From positions 1-35,177 of the forward strand of contig JACIXH010000029.1 in assembly GCA_014360565.1 (NCBI GenBank): a stretch of 35,177 nucleotides of DNA, read 5' to 3'. Both the position numbers and the translations under genes were made by a program. Below, piece by piece: positions 25,103 through 32,933 of the stretch (its first letter is position 1; each line of letters opens with the position of its first letter). The notes under the pieces were generated by a model. That model worked only from the letters and a program-made list of their open reading frames with translations. It had not been told where the DNA came from and ran no database searches. Source of the DNA: Nocardia sp. (GTDB lineage: Bacteria > Actinomycetota > Actinomycetes > Mycobacteriales > Mycobacteriaceae).

Positions 25103-25839
25103 GCCGAAACCGCCCCGCCAGGATCGGAGACGGAACTGTCAGCGCCCGACTCCAGTTGCTGACGCTCGCCCGCTATCAACCGGCGTTGGCGAGGGGTCGC
25201 CGTGGACTGGTCGGCCAGATCCCACGCCAACGGCACCGTTACGTAGCGTTCGTCCGGGTAGACGACGCCGGGAATGCCGGTCAACTGGCGGGCCCCACTG
25301 GACTCATAACGTTCGACGCCTCGAATTGCCGTGGTGACGAAAGCATGTCGCGCTTCGAGCTGCCTGGCAACGTGCACAATGCCGCGCGCGAGTAAGGCTC
25401 CGATCTCGGATCGGCGAGGGTCCGTGCGATCCGACCACACAGCCTTGACCTCCACGATGCCGTCGGCGATACAACGGGCTATTTCGGAACGCAGCGCGGC
25501 CTCGCCCTCGGTTCCGATCCATGGACCGAGTCCATCGACCTCGTCCACCAGCGCATGCGGCCCCTGAGCTCGCAATCCCCCGACGACGGCGCCCTGGGCA
25601 TCGACCACCGCGAGGAACATCGCGGTGGATTCACCGTCGCGCATCGAGGTGTAGTCCAGTGCCGATTCGACACCATAATGGCGGTAAACCATCAGCGCAC
25701 CCTCCGTGTACCGGCGCCACAACGCGGGCCGTTCCGCCGGGGAGCCTATTTCCACGCCATAACCGGTAACGGAATCGTGGTACCGCAATCCGCCTGCATC
25801 CACATCACCGACCGAACCGATGGGGATTGACAACCTCAT
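25099..25839 (-). CDS. Acyltransferase-like protein (GNAT or N-acyl amino acid synthase-like fold), possibly Rv1356c-like
   Basis: A 246-residue protein whose exact family I do not recognise. The segment MFLAVVDAQGAVVGGLRAQGP (74-94) looks like the central strands of GNAT or autoinducer-synthase-like folds. It is followed by IGALLARGIVHVARQLEARHAFVTTAIRGVERYESSGA (146-183), which resembles the GNAT acetyl-CoA helix and a YESSGAR ending. No signal peptide. ATG at 25839 follows GGAG closely; upstream in-frame sequence to 25881 has no support. It is the first gene of the four-gene operon and overlaps the ThiF-nitroreductase gene by 4 bp (ATGA), implying coupled translation. Position suggests correspondence to Rv1356c. 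A role in acylating an amine before or after the ThiF-nitroreductase step is inference. Confidence 0.6.
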   Translation of the reverse strand: MRLSIPIGSVGDVDAGGLRYHDSVTGYGVEIGSPAERPALWRRYTEGALMVYRHYGVESALDYTSMRDGESTAMFLAVVDAQGAVVGGLRAQGPHALVDEVDGLGPWIGTEGEAALRSEIARCIADGIVEVKAVWSDRTDPRRSEIGALLARGIVHVARQLEARHAFVTTAIRGVERYESSGARQLTGIPGVVYPDERYVTVPLAWDLADQSTATPRQRRLIAGERQQLESGADSSVSDPGGAVSA

Positions 25840-25927
25840 ACAACTCCGTACCTGTACGCGATTCCGCGCCGTTGAGCGCACTCGATCCAGCGCACCGTGT
25901 GCTGAACCACAAGAGATGTGCTCTCGC

Positions 25928-25956
25928 AGTATCCGTCATCCGGAACGAATTCACCA
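25928..25956 (-). promoter_or_regulatory. Possible promoter of the acyltransferase/ThiF/GGDEF operon
   Basis: On the minus strand TGGTGA (25951-25956) and GATACT (25928-25933) are 17 bp apart in the A/T-richer 234-bp gap 25840-26073. The leader would be about 80 nt. The rest of the gap shows no gene. Confidence 0.3.
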
Positions 25957-26073
25957 GACAGGCGGCAAATTCCCCGACAACATTCAGAGCGGTTTGAAAT
26001 ATATGCAGGTCAGAGCCTTAATCCTGCCCCGACAAAGAGCAAACCGACCACATGGTTTTACGACAGCAACACT

Positions 26074-26514
26074 TCAGCTATCAACGGTGATCGACACGAA
26101 CAACTCCACCGTGTCGGGGCCGTGCCACACTTCGATCTCCTCGCGGTAGGCGCGAGAGATCTCGGCGGACGCGGTCGCGTCGTCGACCTGCGCCCAGACG
26201 TCTTCGACCGGGTCGTGGTAGTCGCCGTTGGGGGCGAAGCGGGCGTAGACCCCCCGGGGAACGCGCAGCATGAGGTCGCCGACCGGCACGTCGGCCGGGG
26301 TCGCGTATTCGCGCGCTACCAGCGCGTTCCAGTTGCCCGCCGGGTCTGGGACGTAGACCGTGTGCAGCGGTTCGCCGCCGCCGGGGCGGTCGCGCAGCCG
26401 GTCCTTGAGGAACGCGATCAGGTCGCTGTTGCTCACCTTGAAGCTCGGGTGCACCCGGGGCACCGCGAGTCCTCCGTACAGCGCCGCACCGCGCACGACG
26501 ATCGAATAGCTCAT
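26074..26514 (-). CDS. Effector-binding (GyrI-like/AraC_E_bind) domain protein, copy B
   Basis: A 146-residue single-domain protein resembling the GyrI-like small-molecule-binding domain that terminates AraC and MerR regulators. Key features are VPRGVYARF (85-93), the aromatic/acidic stretch NGDYHDPVEDVWAQV (96-110) and the C-terminal VELFVSITVD strand. No DNA-binding domain is attached. The ATG at 26514 overlaps the stop of the upstream paralogue by 4 bp. Stand-alone members bind drugs or hydrolyse cyclopropanoid compounds in some bacteria; nothing here identifies the ligand. Confidence 0.75.
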   Translation of the reverse strand: MSYSIVVRGAALYGGLAVPRVHPSFKVSNSDLIAFLKDRLRDRPGGGEPLHTVYVPDPAGNWNALVAREYATPADVPVGDLMLRVPRGVYARFAPNGDYHDPVEDVWAQVDDATASAEISRAYREEIEVWHGPDTVELFVSITVDS

Positions 26515-26954
26515 CGTGGGTCGACCGCCAGGTACAGCTCGATCTTGTAGGCGTGCGGGTAGCACTCGAAATCGCCGGTGAAGGTGCGCTTGATCTGGTT
26601 GTGCTCTTCGGCGTAGGCGATTTGGGTCCACAGATCCGTCATCACCTGCGGGAAGTTACCGACCGAGGAGAAGCGCGCGTAGGTGCCACGCGGGAGCCGC
26701 GCGGCCAGATGTCCACGGGTGACCTGCTCGAGCGAAGCACACTGATAGCCGACGATCTGGGTGTTGTAGGTGCTCAGCTCACCGGTGTAGTCGGTGTAGG
26801 CACTGGCGAGCGGCCCGCCGAGGTCCTGGTGCAGGACCGCTGACCATGCGGCCTCGAGGTCACGGTCACGCAGCTCACCGAGTGCGCGTTTGGGACTGCG
26901 GACCGGTAGACCGGCCACCCAGGTCTCGTCCCGCTCGACGAATTCGAACTGCAA
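26511..26954 (-). CDS. Effector-binding (GyrI-like/AraC_E_bind) domain protein, copy A
   Basis: A 147-residue paralogue of the protein encoded at 26074-26514. LPRGTYARFSSVGNFPQVMTDLWTQI (87-112) aligns with its VPRGVYARFAPNGDYHDPVEDVWAQV, and KIELYLAVD ends the fold. The start is uncertain. TTG at 26954 gives the family-like N-terminus LQFEFVERDETWVAGLPVRS, with GAGAGAG about nine bases upstream; an ATG at 27020 would add 22 residues overlapping the likely promoter. It is the first gene of a two-gene operon with 4-bp translational coupling, divergent from the YfhO-like gene. The tandem arrangement suggests a heterodimer or duplicated ligand specificity. Confidence 0.72.
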   Translation of the reverse strand: MQFEFVERDETWVAGLPVRSPKRALGELRDRDLEAAWSAVLHQDLGGPLASAYTDYTGELSTYNTQIVGYQCASLEQVTRGHLAARLPRGTYARFSSVGNFPQVMTDLWTQIAYAEEHNQIKRTFTGDFECYPHAYKIELYLAVDPR

Positions 26955-26992
26955 TTGATGACTCTCTCGAAGGGTCCTGCTCGGGTTTCGCC

Positions 26993-26998
26993 ATGCTA
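26993..26998 (-). promoter_or_regulatory. Possible -10 of the effector-binding pair
   Basis: TAGCAT on the minus strand would give a leader of about 30 nt carrying GAGAGAG before the TTG at 26954. The -35 position reads GATGTG, which is weak. Confidence 0.35.
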
Positions 26999-27067
26999 TC
27001 AAACCCCACACTAACCACATCTGAGCTGGACAAACGACCACCACTCCGGTGTGGATACCGCGCCCTA

Positions 27068-27096
27068 TTGTTCGATTCATCTCGATGCCCTAAGCT
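27068..27096 (+). promoter_or_regulatory. Promoter of the YfhO-like gene
   Basis: TTGTTC (27068-27073) and TAAGCT (27091-27096) have a 17-bp spacer. The -10 ends 9 nt before the GTG at 27106, so the mRNA is nearly leaderless, in keeping with the absent Shine-Dalgarno. Confidence 0.55.
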
Positions 27097-27105
27097 CCCG
27101 CGCTC

Positions 27106-29352
27106 GTGTGGGTACGCGCGGAGCTCGAACCGCGAAAACAAGTCGCGCAGTGGGCCTGCGTCGTCGTCGCGGCCGTGTTGGTCGGGTATCTCGCTGTGCT
27201 GCTGGGCGATTCGCGGCACTTCTACACCGATGACACCGAGGCCCAATACGTGCCGATGTGGCAGTTGCTCGGCACCGAATTGCGGGCGGGTCGATTCCCG
27301 GCGATGGTGCCGTGGGAATGGATGGCGGGCAACTACAGCCTCGAGGAAGCCGGGCTCTACAACCCCGCGCAGTTGCTGGTGTACCTGCTGGCGCCCTCGT
27401 TCGACAATCTCGCGATGTACGCGACCGCCGTGAAATTCGTGTTCTCGGCGATCGCCGCACTCGGCGTATTCCGCGTCTGCCTGGCCTACGGTGCGCGCGC
27501 GCCGTGGGCCGCGGTCGCGGGCGTGGCGTTTCCGTTCAGCGGGTGGTTCCTGTTCTTCGACGAGGCCAGCTGGTTCACCTCGCACACCGGCACCGCGTGG
27601 CTGGTGCACGCCTGGGCCTCAGCGGTGCTCTACGCGCGGGGACGCACCGGGCCGATCCCGGTGTTCGTATTCCTCTACCTCGCGCTGACCATCCAATACG
27701 CCTTCCCCGCAGTCGAATCCGGTTTGATGATCGCCACCGTCGCCGCGGGTGAGTACCTGTATCGACGCCAGTGGGCGCCGGTATTGCGACTGCTCACAGC
27801 CTCGGGGCTCGCGGTGCTGGCGTCGATGATCGCGAACCTGCCGATCCTGCTCTCCTCGCAGGCCACCTGGCGCGGTGACGTGTCCACCATCCACAACGAC
27901 CCGTTCCTGACCGTGCCGTGGTCGGAATCGCTCAACGCCAGCCTGCCGAGCACCGTGCCCGCGTTCACCGCGTGGTGGGGGCATGTACAGCCGCTGCCGA
28001 TGGTCTATATCGCGTGGTTCGTGATTCCGGCGCTCGCGTTCATCGATTGGAAGGCCGCCGCGCGCGCCGCCGCCGCGTGGAGCGGGATCGCGCTGTTCGC
28101 GGTGGCCACTCTCCTGTGGACGGCGGGGCCGGGGGCGATCGGTCCGCTGCGATGGCCGGCTCGCGTATTGCCGATGCTCGCGATCGCGCTGCTGGTGCTG
28201 GTGTGTGTGCTGATCAGTCGCTACGGCGACTTCGCGCCGTCGCGGCGGCGGTACGCGGCGGCGGGGGCGCTGATCGCGCTGCTGTTCATCCGATCGTTCT
28301 CCGCCGCACCGAAACTCGTCGAACGCCACGCGCTCGCGGTGTTCGTGGTGCTCGGGCTCGGGGCTGCGGTGGTATGGCTGGCGCGCGCTCGCGGGATCGC
28401 GGCCGCGGCGGTGCTGACCATCGTCGCCACGTTCCCGATCGCATTCGTCCAGGTGGCGTCGGCGCCACAGACCCCGATGTCCTACGGATTCCCGGAGCGC
28501 CGTTCGGAGATGACGGCGGCGTTCCCCGATTTCGGCGGGCGCACACTGCAACTGGCGGACCGGATCATGGTGCGCGAGGAAGAGCGGACGCTCGCGGGCA
28601 CCTACGGCTCCATCGCGCTGGGCAGCTATGCCAAGAACCTCGGACTGCAGTACGTGAACGGGTACACGCCCGTGGGGCACGCGGCCTTCGCCGGGATGCT
28701 GTGCATGGCATGGGACGGCGGCACCTGCCCTGACGCGTACCGGAGGGTGTTCGCTGTCGAACCGTCGACCGACACACCGATCGTGGACTTGATGCGGCTG
28801 GATCGCATTGTGCTGCAACGCAGTCAGTATCCCGACGCGGGAAACGATCCCGCTCCGGCCGGGTGGAAGTTCGTCCACTACCCCGGCCACGAACACCAGA
28901 TCTGGGTGCTGGAACGGGTGAACCCGCTGCCCGCTCCCGGCGACCTGATCGCCCACGAATCCGGCGTCCACGCCACCGTCATGCCCGAAGCGGGCCTCAC
29001 CAACCGCGCGATCGTGTCCTCCGGCACCGGCGGGCGAATCGTGTTGTCCCGCTTGGCCTGGCCCGGTTACACCGCCACGCTCGGGGGCAGCGAGATCCCC
29101 GTTCGTGTCGTCGCGGGAACCTTTGTCGCGGTGGATATTCCCCCCGGTACCCGCAATGCGACGCTCACCGTCACCTGGCGCCCGCCCGGCCTGTCCATCA
29201 GCCTGACCTGCGCCCTGCTGGCGTTGGCCGGCATCGGGGTGCTGCAGTGGTGGTATCGACGAAGCAAGCGCGACGACGAGGTCGGCAGCGCACCCACCGC
29301 GGAGCCGATGCCGGAGACCGTGCAGGCCCCGGGCGAGTCGCTCAGCCGATAG
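27106..29352 (+). CDS. YfhO-like polytopic membrane protein
   Basis: A 748-residue membrane protein. About a dozen hydrophobic segments occupy residues 15-455. An extracytoplasmic domain (about 456-690) follows, then a last transmembrane helix (around 700-722, SLTCALLALAGIGVLQWWY) and a short charged tail. The early loop HFYTDDTEAQYVPMWQ resembles the acidic first loop of GT-C glycosyltransferases. The C-terminal RLAWPGYTATLGG...FVAVDIPPGTRNATLTVTWRPPG pattern is typical of YfhO-family proteins, which in Firmicutes take part in lipoteichoic-acid glycosylation. Here the likely role is sugar transfer to an envelope polymer or lipid, but that is inference. GTG start from a near-leaderless promoter. 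The 3' end overlaps the convergent mycolyltransferase gene by 11 bp. Confidence 0.8.
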   Translation: MWVRAELEPRKQVAQWACVVVAAVLVGYLAVLLGDSRHFYTDDTEAQYVPMWQLLGTELRAGRFPAMVPWEWMAGNYSLEEAGLYNPAQLLVYLLAPSFDNLAMYATAVKFVFSAIAALGVFRVCLAYGARAPWAAVAGVAFPFSGWFLFFDEASWFTSHTGTAWLVHAWASAVLYARGRTGPIPVFVFLYLALTIQYAFPAVESGLMIATVAAGEYLYRRQWAPVLRLLTASGLAVLASMIANLPILLSSQATWRGDVSTIHNDPFLTVPWSESLNASLPSTVPAFTAWWGHVQPLPMVYIAWFVIPALAFIDWKAAARAAAAWSGIALFAVATLLWTAGPGAIGPLRWPARVLPMLAIALLVLVCVLISRYGDFAPSRRRYAAAGALIALLFIRSFSAAPKLVERHALAVFVVLGLGAAVVWLARARGIAAAAVLTIVATFPIAFVQVASAPQTPMSYGFPERRSEMTAAFPDFGGRTLQLADRIMVREEERTLAGTYGSIALGSYAKNLGLQYVNGYTPVGHAAFAGMLCMAWDGGTCPDAYRRVFAVEPSTDTPIVDLMRLDRIVLQRSQYPDAGNDPAPAGWKFVHYPGHEHQIWVLERVNPLPAPGDLIAHESGVHATVMPEAGLTNRAIVSSGTGGRIVLSRLAWPGYTATLGGSEIPVRVVAGTFVAVDIPPGTRNATLTVTWRPPGLSISLTCALLALAGIGVLQWWYRRSKRDDEVGSAPTAEPMPETVQAPGESLSR

Positions 29353-30268
29353 CGGCGGCCAGATGCGGCCACGCCTCGTGCAGATCTGTCTCGAACTGTC
29401 CCCAGGTATGGGACCCGGTGGGGCGGTGCACGTGCACGGCCGGGATACCCAGCTGCCCGAGCCGCCCGGCGAAGGCCGCTGTGCACGCCCCCGCGAGCGC
29501 TTCGATCGGCGGCATCGGCAAGCCGCGGTCCCGTGGTCCGGGCAAGCCGGTCGCGGCGGACAGGAAGATCGTCTTGCCCGCGAGCCGCCCGGCATTGGCG
29601 AAGACGTCGTGCTCCTGCCACCCCGGCCCACCGGGAATCCCCCACATGTTGCCCGGATTGCCCCCACCGCGCACCGCCTGCGCGCTGGCCATCGCGATCC
29701 CCAGCGGGTCGGCGGCCCACGGGCAACCGCTCATCGCCGCCACCGCGGAGAACCGCGATCCACTTTGAATAGCCAGGTCGAGGGCCGACGACGCGCTCAT
29801 CGACACACCGGCGATGGCATTGCGCCCACTGGTGCCCAGCGCACCGTCGATCACCGAGGGCAGCTCCTGGGTCAGATACGTCTCCCATCGCACCCGGCCG
29901 ACACCCGGATCATCGGCTACCCAGTCGGTGTAGAGCGTGAACGCGCCGCCGACCGGCATCACCACATTCACGAACTTGTCGGCGAAGAAATTGCGGACGT
30001 CGGTGTTGTCCCACCACGAGATCCCGTCGGCCCCACCGCCTGCCCCGGTGAGCAGGTACAACGTGGGCGCCCCTGCCCCCGCCGCCTTGATCACCTTGTT
30101 CTGGATCACCCGCCCCATCGCGGGCGAGTACACATCGATCTGAGCTGACCTGCCGCCCAGCGGCGCCTCCCCCGCCACGTACGCCCCCGGATCGGCCGAT
30201 GCCGTGGCACCCCCGAGAGCAGCAACAATCGCGCACACCACAGCAAGCCACGTTCTCGATGCAGTCAC
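29342..30268 (-). CDS. Secreted mycolyltransferase (antigen 85-like esterase)
   Basis: A 308-residue exported acyltransferase that would move mycolic acids between trehalose mycolates and the arabinogalactan in the outer envelope. Residues 1-25 are a signal peptide (cleavage after ASA). The nucleophile is S156 in GVSMSASSALDLAI, nearly identical to the antigen 85 GLSMAASSAL block. The probable glutamate is E256 (PIEAL) and the histidine is H287 in GSHTWGQF. NVVMPVGG (101-108) and NMWG (207-210) also match antigen 85. GTG at 30268 is chosen to give the signal peptide; TTG at 30271 is equally possible and GGAG lies just upstream. The coded family is diagnostic for mycolate-producing actinobacteria. 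Confidence 0.9.
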   Translation of the reverse strand: MTASRTWLAVVCAIVAALGGATASADPGAYVAGEAPLGGRSAQIDVYSPAMGRVIQNKVIKAAGAGAPTLYLLTGAGGGADGISWWDNTDVRNFFADKFVNVVMPVGGAFTLYTDWVADDPGVGRVRWETYLTQELPSVIDGALGTSGRNAIAGVSMSASSALDLAIQSGSRFSAVAAMSGCPWAADPLGIAMASAQAVRGGGNPGNMWGIPGGPGWQEHDVFANAGRLAGKTIFLSAATGLPGPRDRGLPMPPIEALAGACTAAFAGRLGQLGIPAVHVHRPTGSHTWGQFETDLHEAWPHLAAAIG

Positions 30269-30595
30269 CAATCCGTTGTACTCCGCATGCCGGGATCGGC
30301 GCCGCGGAACACACCGATGCGCGACGAGTCGGAATCGGCCAGTGACCAGGCTCACCCCCTCCCGGCGGATCGGCTTCGATGTTCCTCGGACCTGCGGTTT
30401 TCGTTCCATACCTACCGACGCGCATCAGAAAAATCAGGTGATTTGTGTCGTACCCGACCGGAATACTGACCCCCGCCCGATGAGTTGGACCGTTCGAATC
30501 CGTCTTTTCTCGTGTGGTGCCGGGACGTCGTCGACTCGGCATCGGGCCACAGCTCACACGCCCAGCCGCTCGCCCATGTTTCCCGGAGGTCCCCG
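30269..30595. promoter_or_regulatory. Divergent gap between mycolyltransferase and MFS genes, with a 14-bp palindrome
   Basis: This 327-bp gap has no gene I can support. AAATCA (30431-30436) and TGATTT (30439-30444) form a perfect inverted repeat with a GG centre, in an A/T-rich patch about 150 bp before the MFS start. TTGTGT begins in its right arm, but no well-spaced -10 follows. GGAGGT (30585-30590) is the MFS ribosome binding site. Confidence 0.4.
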
Positions 30596-32080
30596 ATGCC
30601 AGCCGATATATCCACGCCGACGACGAAGGGCACGACACCGACCGTCATCCGCGTGCTGGTGCTCGCGACCTTCGTCGTCATCCTCAACGAAACCATCATG
30701 ATCAACGCGATTCCGCGATTGATGAGCGACCTGCACGTCACCGAGGTCGCCGCGCAGTGGGTCTCCACCGCGTTCATGCTCACGATGGCCGCGATCATCC
30801 CCACCACCGGCTGGTTTTTGCAGCGGGTCACGACCCGTCAGGCCTATGCGTCCGCGATGGGCGTGTTCGTCGTGGGCACGGTGATCTCGGCCGTCGCACC
30901 GACGTTCGCGGTGCTGCTGATCGGGCGCGTCATCCAGGCGGGCGGCACCGCGGTGATGATGCCGCTGCTGATGACCACCCTGATGACCGTCGTGGCGGAG
31001 AAGGACCGCGGGCGCGTGATGGGCAACGTCACCCTGGCCATCTCGGTCGCACCCGCGATGGGGCCGGTCATCTCCGGTGTGATCCTGCAGATCGACATCC
31101 CGGGACTCGACTCCTGGCGGTTGCTGTTCGTGGTGATGCTGCCGATCGCCGGTGTGGTCACCTGGCTGGGTCTGCGACAGCTCGAGAACGTCGGCGAGCC
31201 CAAGCCCGGCACGCTCGACCTGCCCAGTGTGGCGCTGGCAGCCCTCGGCTTCGGTGGGCTGGTGTTCGGTCTGAGCAAGTTCCACGGTGACAGCTACTCC
31301 ACCGCGGCGCTGATCACCGCGGGCGGCGTGGCACTGATCGCGGCGTTCGCGCTGCGTCAGATCAGCTTGCAGCGCAAGGGCACTCCGCTGCTGGATTTGC
31401 GAGTGTTGCTGCAGGGCACCTACACCAAGGCTCTGGTCCTGATGTCGATCGCGTTCCTGGCGATGATGGGCTCGATGATCCTGCTGCCCCTGTACCTGCA
31501 GAACCTGCGTGGTCTGAGCCCGCTGCAGACCGGTCTGCTGGTGATGCCGGGCGGTCTGGCGATGGGTCTGCTCGGTCCGACCGTCGGCAAGCTGTTCGAC
31601 AAGTTCGGTGGGCGCACGCTGGTGATCCCCGCTTCGGTCGGCATCTTCGCCTCGCTGGCAGGCTTCACCCAGATCTCGATGGACATGCCGTACTGGCAGC
31701 TGCTCGGCCTGCACATCCTGCTGATGGTGTCACTGGCGGCGGCGTTCACGCCGGTCTTCACGCTGGGGCTGGGCGCCCTGCCGATGCACCTGTACTCACA
31801 CGGCAGCTCCATGCTGGGCACCATCCAGCAGGTGGCGGCCGCCTTCGGTACCGCGCTGGTGGTCACCGTGATGTCGGCCCGCAGCACCTCGCTCATCGCC
31901 GAGGGCACCGCACCGGCCACCGCCACCCTCGACGGCATGCGTTTGGCGTTCCTGATCTCGGCCGCGCTGGCCCTGATCGTGATAGTGATGGCGATCCTGC
32001 TGCCGAACCGCGCGGCGGCCGACCCGCACGCGGTGGAATCCTCGGACGAGCCCGAGATCCCGGAGCTGATCAAGAACTGA
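30596..32080 (+). CDS. MFS transporter, DHA2 (14-TMS) multidrug family
   Basis: A 494-residue proton-driven exporter with about 14 hydrophobic segments. The first segment carries the DHA2 motif FVVILNETIMINAIP (26-40), then a motif-A-like GWFLQRVTTRQAYASAMG and the antiporter motif C APAMGPVISGVIL (152-164). These transporters export drugs, dyes or natural products through the plasma membrane. The ATG at 30596 follows GGAGGT by five bases; longer in-frame extension is unlikely. A strong intrinsic terminator follows. The DUF4097 gene and the SARP regulator lie downstream, and this exporter may belong with them. The substrate is unknown. Confidence 0.92.
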   Translation: MPADISTPTTKGTTPTVIRVLVLATFVVILNETIMINAIPRLMSDLHVTEVAAQWVSTAFMLTMAAIIPTTGWFLQRVTTRQAYASAMGVFVVGTVISAVAPTFAVLLIGRVIQAGGTAVMMPLLMTTLMTVVAEKDRGRVMGNVTLAISVAPAMGPVISGVILQIDIPGLDSWRLLFVVMLPIAGVVTWLGLRQLENVGEPKPGTLDLPSVALAALGFGGLVFGLSKFHGDSYSTAALITAGGVALIAAFALRQISLQRKGTPLLDLRVLLQGTYTKALVLMSIAFLAMMGSMILLPLYLQNLRGLSPLQTGLLVMPGGLAMGLLGPTVGKLFDKFGGRTLVIPASVGIFASLAGFTQISMDMPYWQLLGLHILLMVSLAAAFTPVFTLGLGALPMHLYSHGSSMLGTIQQVAAAFGTALVVTVMSARSTSLIAEGTAPATATLDGMRLAFLISAALALIVIVMAILLPNRAAADPHAVESSDEPEIPELIKN

Positions 32081-32095
32081 TCCATTCCCCCGATG

Positions 32096-32127
32096 AACCC
32101 TCCGGTCGTATCCGCGACCGGAGGGTT
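32096..32127 (+). terminator. Intrinsic terminator after the MFS gene
   Basis: AACCCTCCGGTCG (32096-32108) and CGACCGGAGGGTT (32115-32127) form a perfect 13-bp stem with loop TATCCG, followed by TTGTCGTTTCGG. It lies 16 bases after the MFS stop and is the best terminator in the window. The minus-strand side has no T-run, so it mainly serves the MFS gene. Confidence 0.9.
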
Positions 32128-32181
32128 TGTCGTTTCGGCCTTCCTGCCGACGCCTTCGGTGGTTTGTGGTCGACAACGGAA

Positions 32182-32826
32182 CTAGGCGGCGGTCGTGTGC
32201 CGAACAGTGATGTTGCCAAGGGTGTTTCGCGCGTAGACCTGCACGGTCTCGGTCTTGTCGTAGACCGAGACGACCGGGTCCAACCGGTTCTCGACGGAGC
32301 CGAGCGAGGTGTTGGTCTCCAGCCGGACCGCGCTGCGGGGGCTGATCCCCACCTCCAGTTCGCCGAGGGAAGTCTGCAGCCGGAGTTCACCGCGAGCCGC
32401 CTCGCCGATGCGAATGTTGCCCTTGGCGGTGCTCGCCGTCACCGAATCCTGCGGGCGCTCGACAATGATGTCGCCGAGGGAATTCGACAGCTCGCACCGT
32501 CCCAGTTCACCGGCGCCGAGCAGTTGCCCCACCGCGACGGTGCCCTTCAGCTGCGAGCCGGTGGGTACCTGGATGGTCACCTCGATCGACGGGTTGCCGC
32601 CGAAAGGGGTGTGGGTGCGCCAGGTCTTCGGCGTCGTGACGGTCAGCGTGCCCGCGGTGAAATCGACCGTGGTCTGCTCGGCGGCGCGCACGTCGGCCTT
32701 CTTGGTGGCATCGGCGGGCTTGACCTCGACGACGGTGTCTGTGCGGTCGGAGGCGATCACGGTGACGTCGGCGGAAAGAACCTCGACGGTGACGGCGATC
32801 GGGGCGGAGGTCTGGAAGGTCTGCAC
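32182..32826 (-). CDS. DUF4097 family beta-strand repeat protein
   Basis: A 214-residue protein rich in short beta strands with repeated patterns such as GELGRCELSNSLGDIIVERPQ, GNIRIGEAARGELRLQTSLGELEVG and NTLGNITVRHT, typical of DUF4097 beta-helix-like proteins. There is no signal peptide, so it is probably cytoplasmic. The function of the family is unknown. GTG at 32826 follows GGAG by about six bases; the in-frame extension up to 32973 covers the repeat array and is not coding. It is divergent from the SARP gene, and the direct-repeat array lies just upstream of its probable -10 (TAGTGA, 32864-32869), making it a likely target of that regulator. Confidence 0.82.
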   Translation of the reverse strand: MQTFQTSAPIAVTVEVLSADVTVIASDRTDTVVEVKPADATKKADVRAAEQTTVDFTAGTLTVTTPKTWRTHTPFGGNPSIEVTIQVPTGSQLKGTVAVGQLLGAGELGRCELSNSLGDIIVERPQDSVTASTAKGNIRIGEAARGELRLQTSLGELEVGISPRSAVRLETNTSLGSVENRLDPVVSVYDKTETVQVYARNTLGNITVRHTTAA

Positions 32827-32863
32827 GGGATTCTCCTCGGTGAGTGGTGCTGCGTTGCTGATG

Positions 32864-32925
32864 TCACTACTTTCGCGCGCCCCGCTGATACCGACCTGAC
32901 ACCGCACTGACGGCCGCACTGACGC
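32864..32925 (-). promoter_or_regulatory. Four 11-bp direct repeats upstream of the DUF4097 -10: candidate SARP binding array
   Basis: CTGA occurs at 32885, 32896, 32907 and 32919, inside units CCCGCTGATAC, CGACCTGACAC, CGCACTGACGG and CGCACTGACGC, with steps of 11, 11 and 12 bp. On the minus strand the last unit ends about 9 nt before TAGTGA (32864-32869), a plausible -10 of the DUF4097 gene. SARP/AfsR winged-helix domains bind tandem repeats at 11-bp spacing placed about 8 bp before a -10, so spacing and position fit. Confidence 0.6.
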
Positions 32926-32933
32926 GAATCCGG

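Noticed and set aside
27619..29667. A 682-codon minus-strand open frame
   Set aside because: It is antisense to the YfhO-like gene and its product is unstructured, histidine/arginine-rich sequence.
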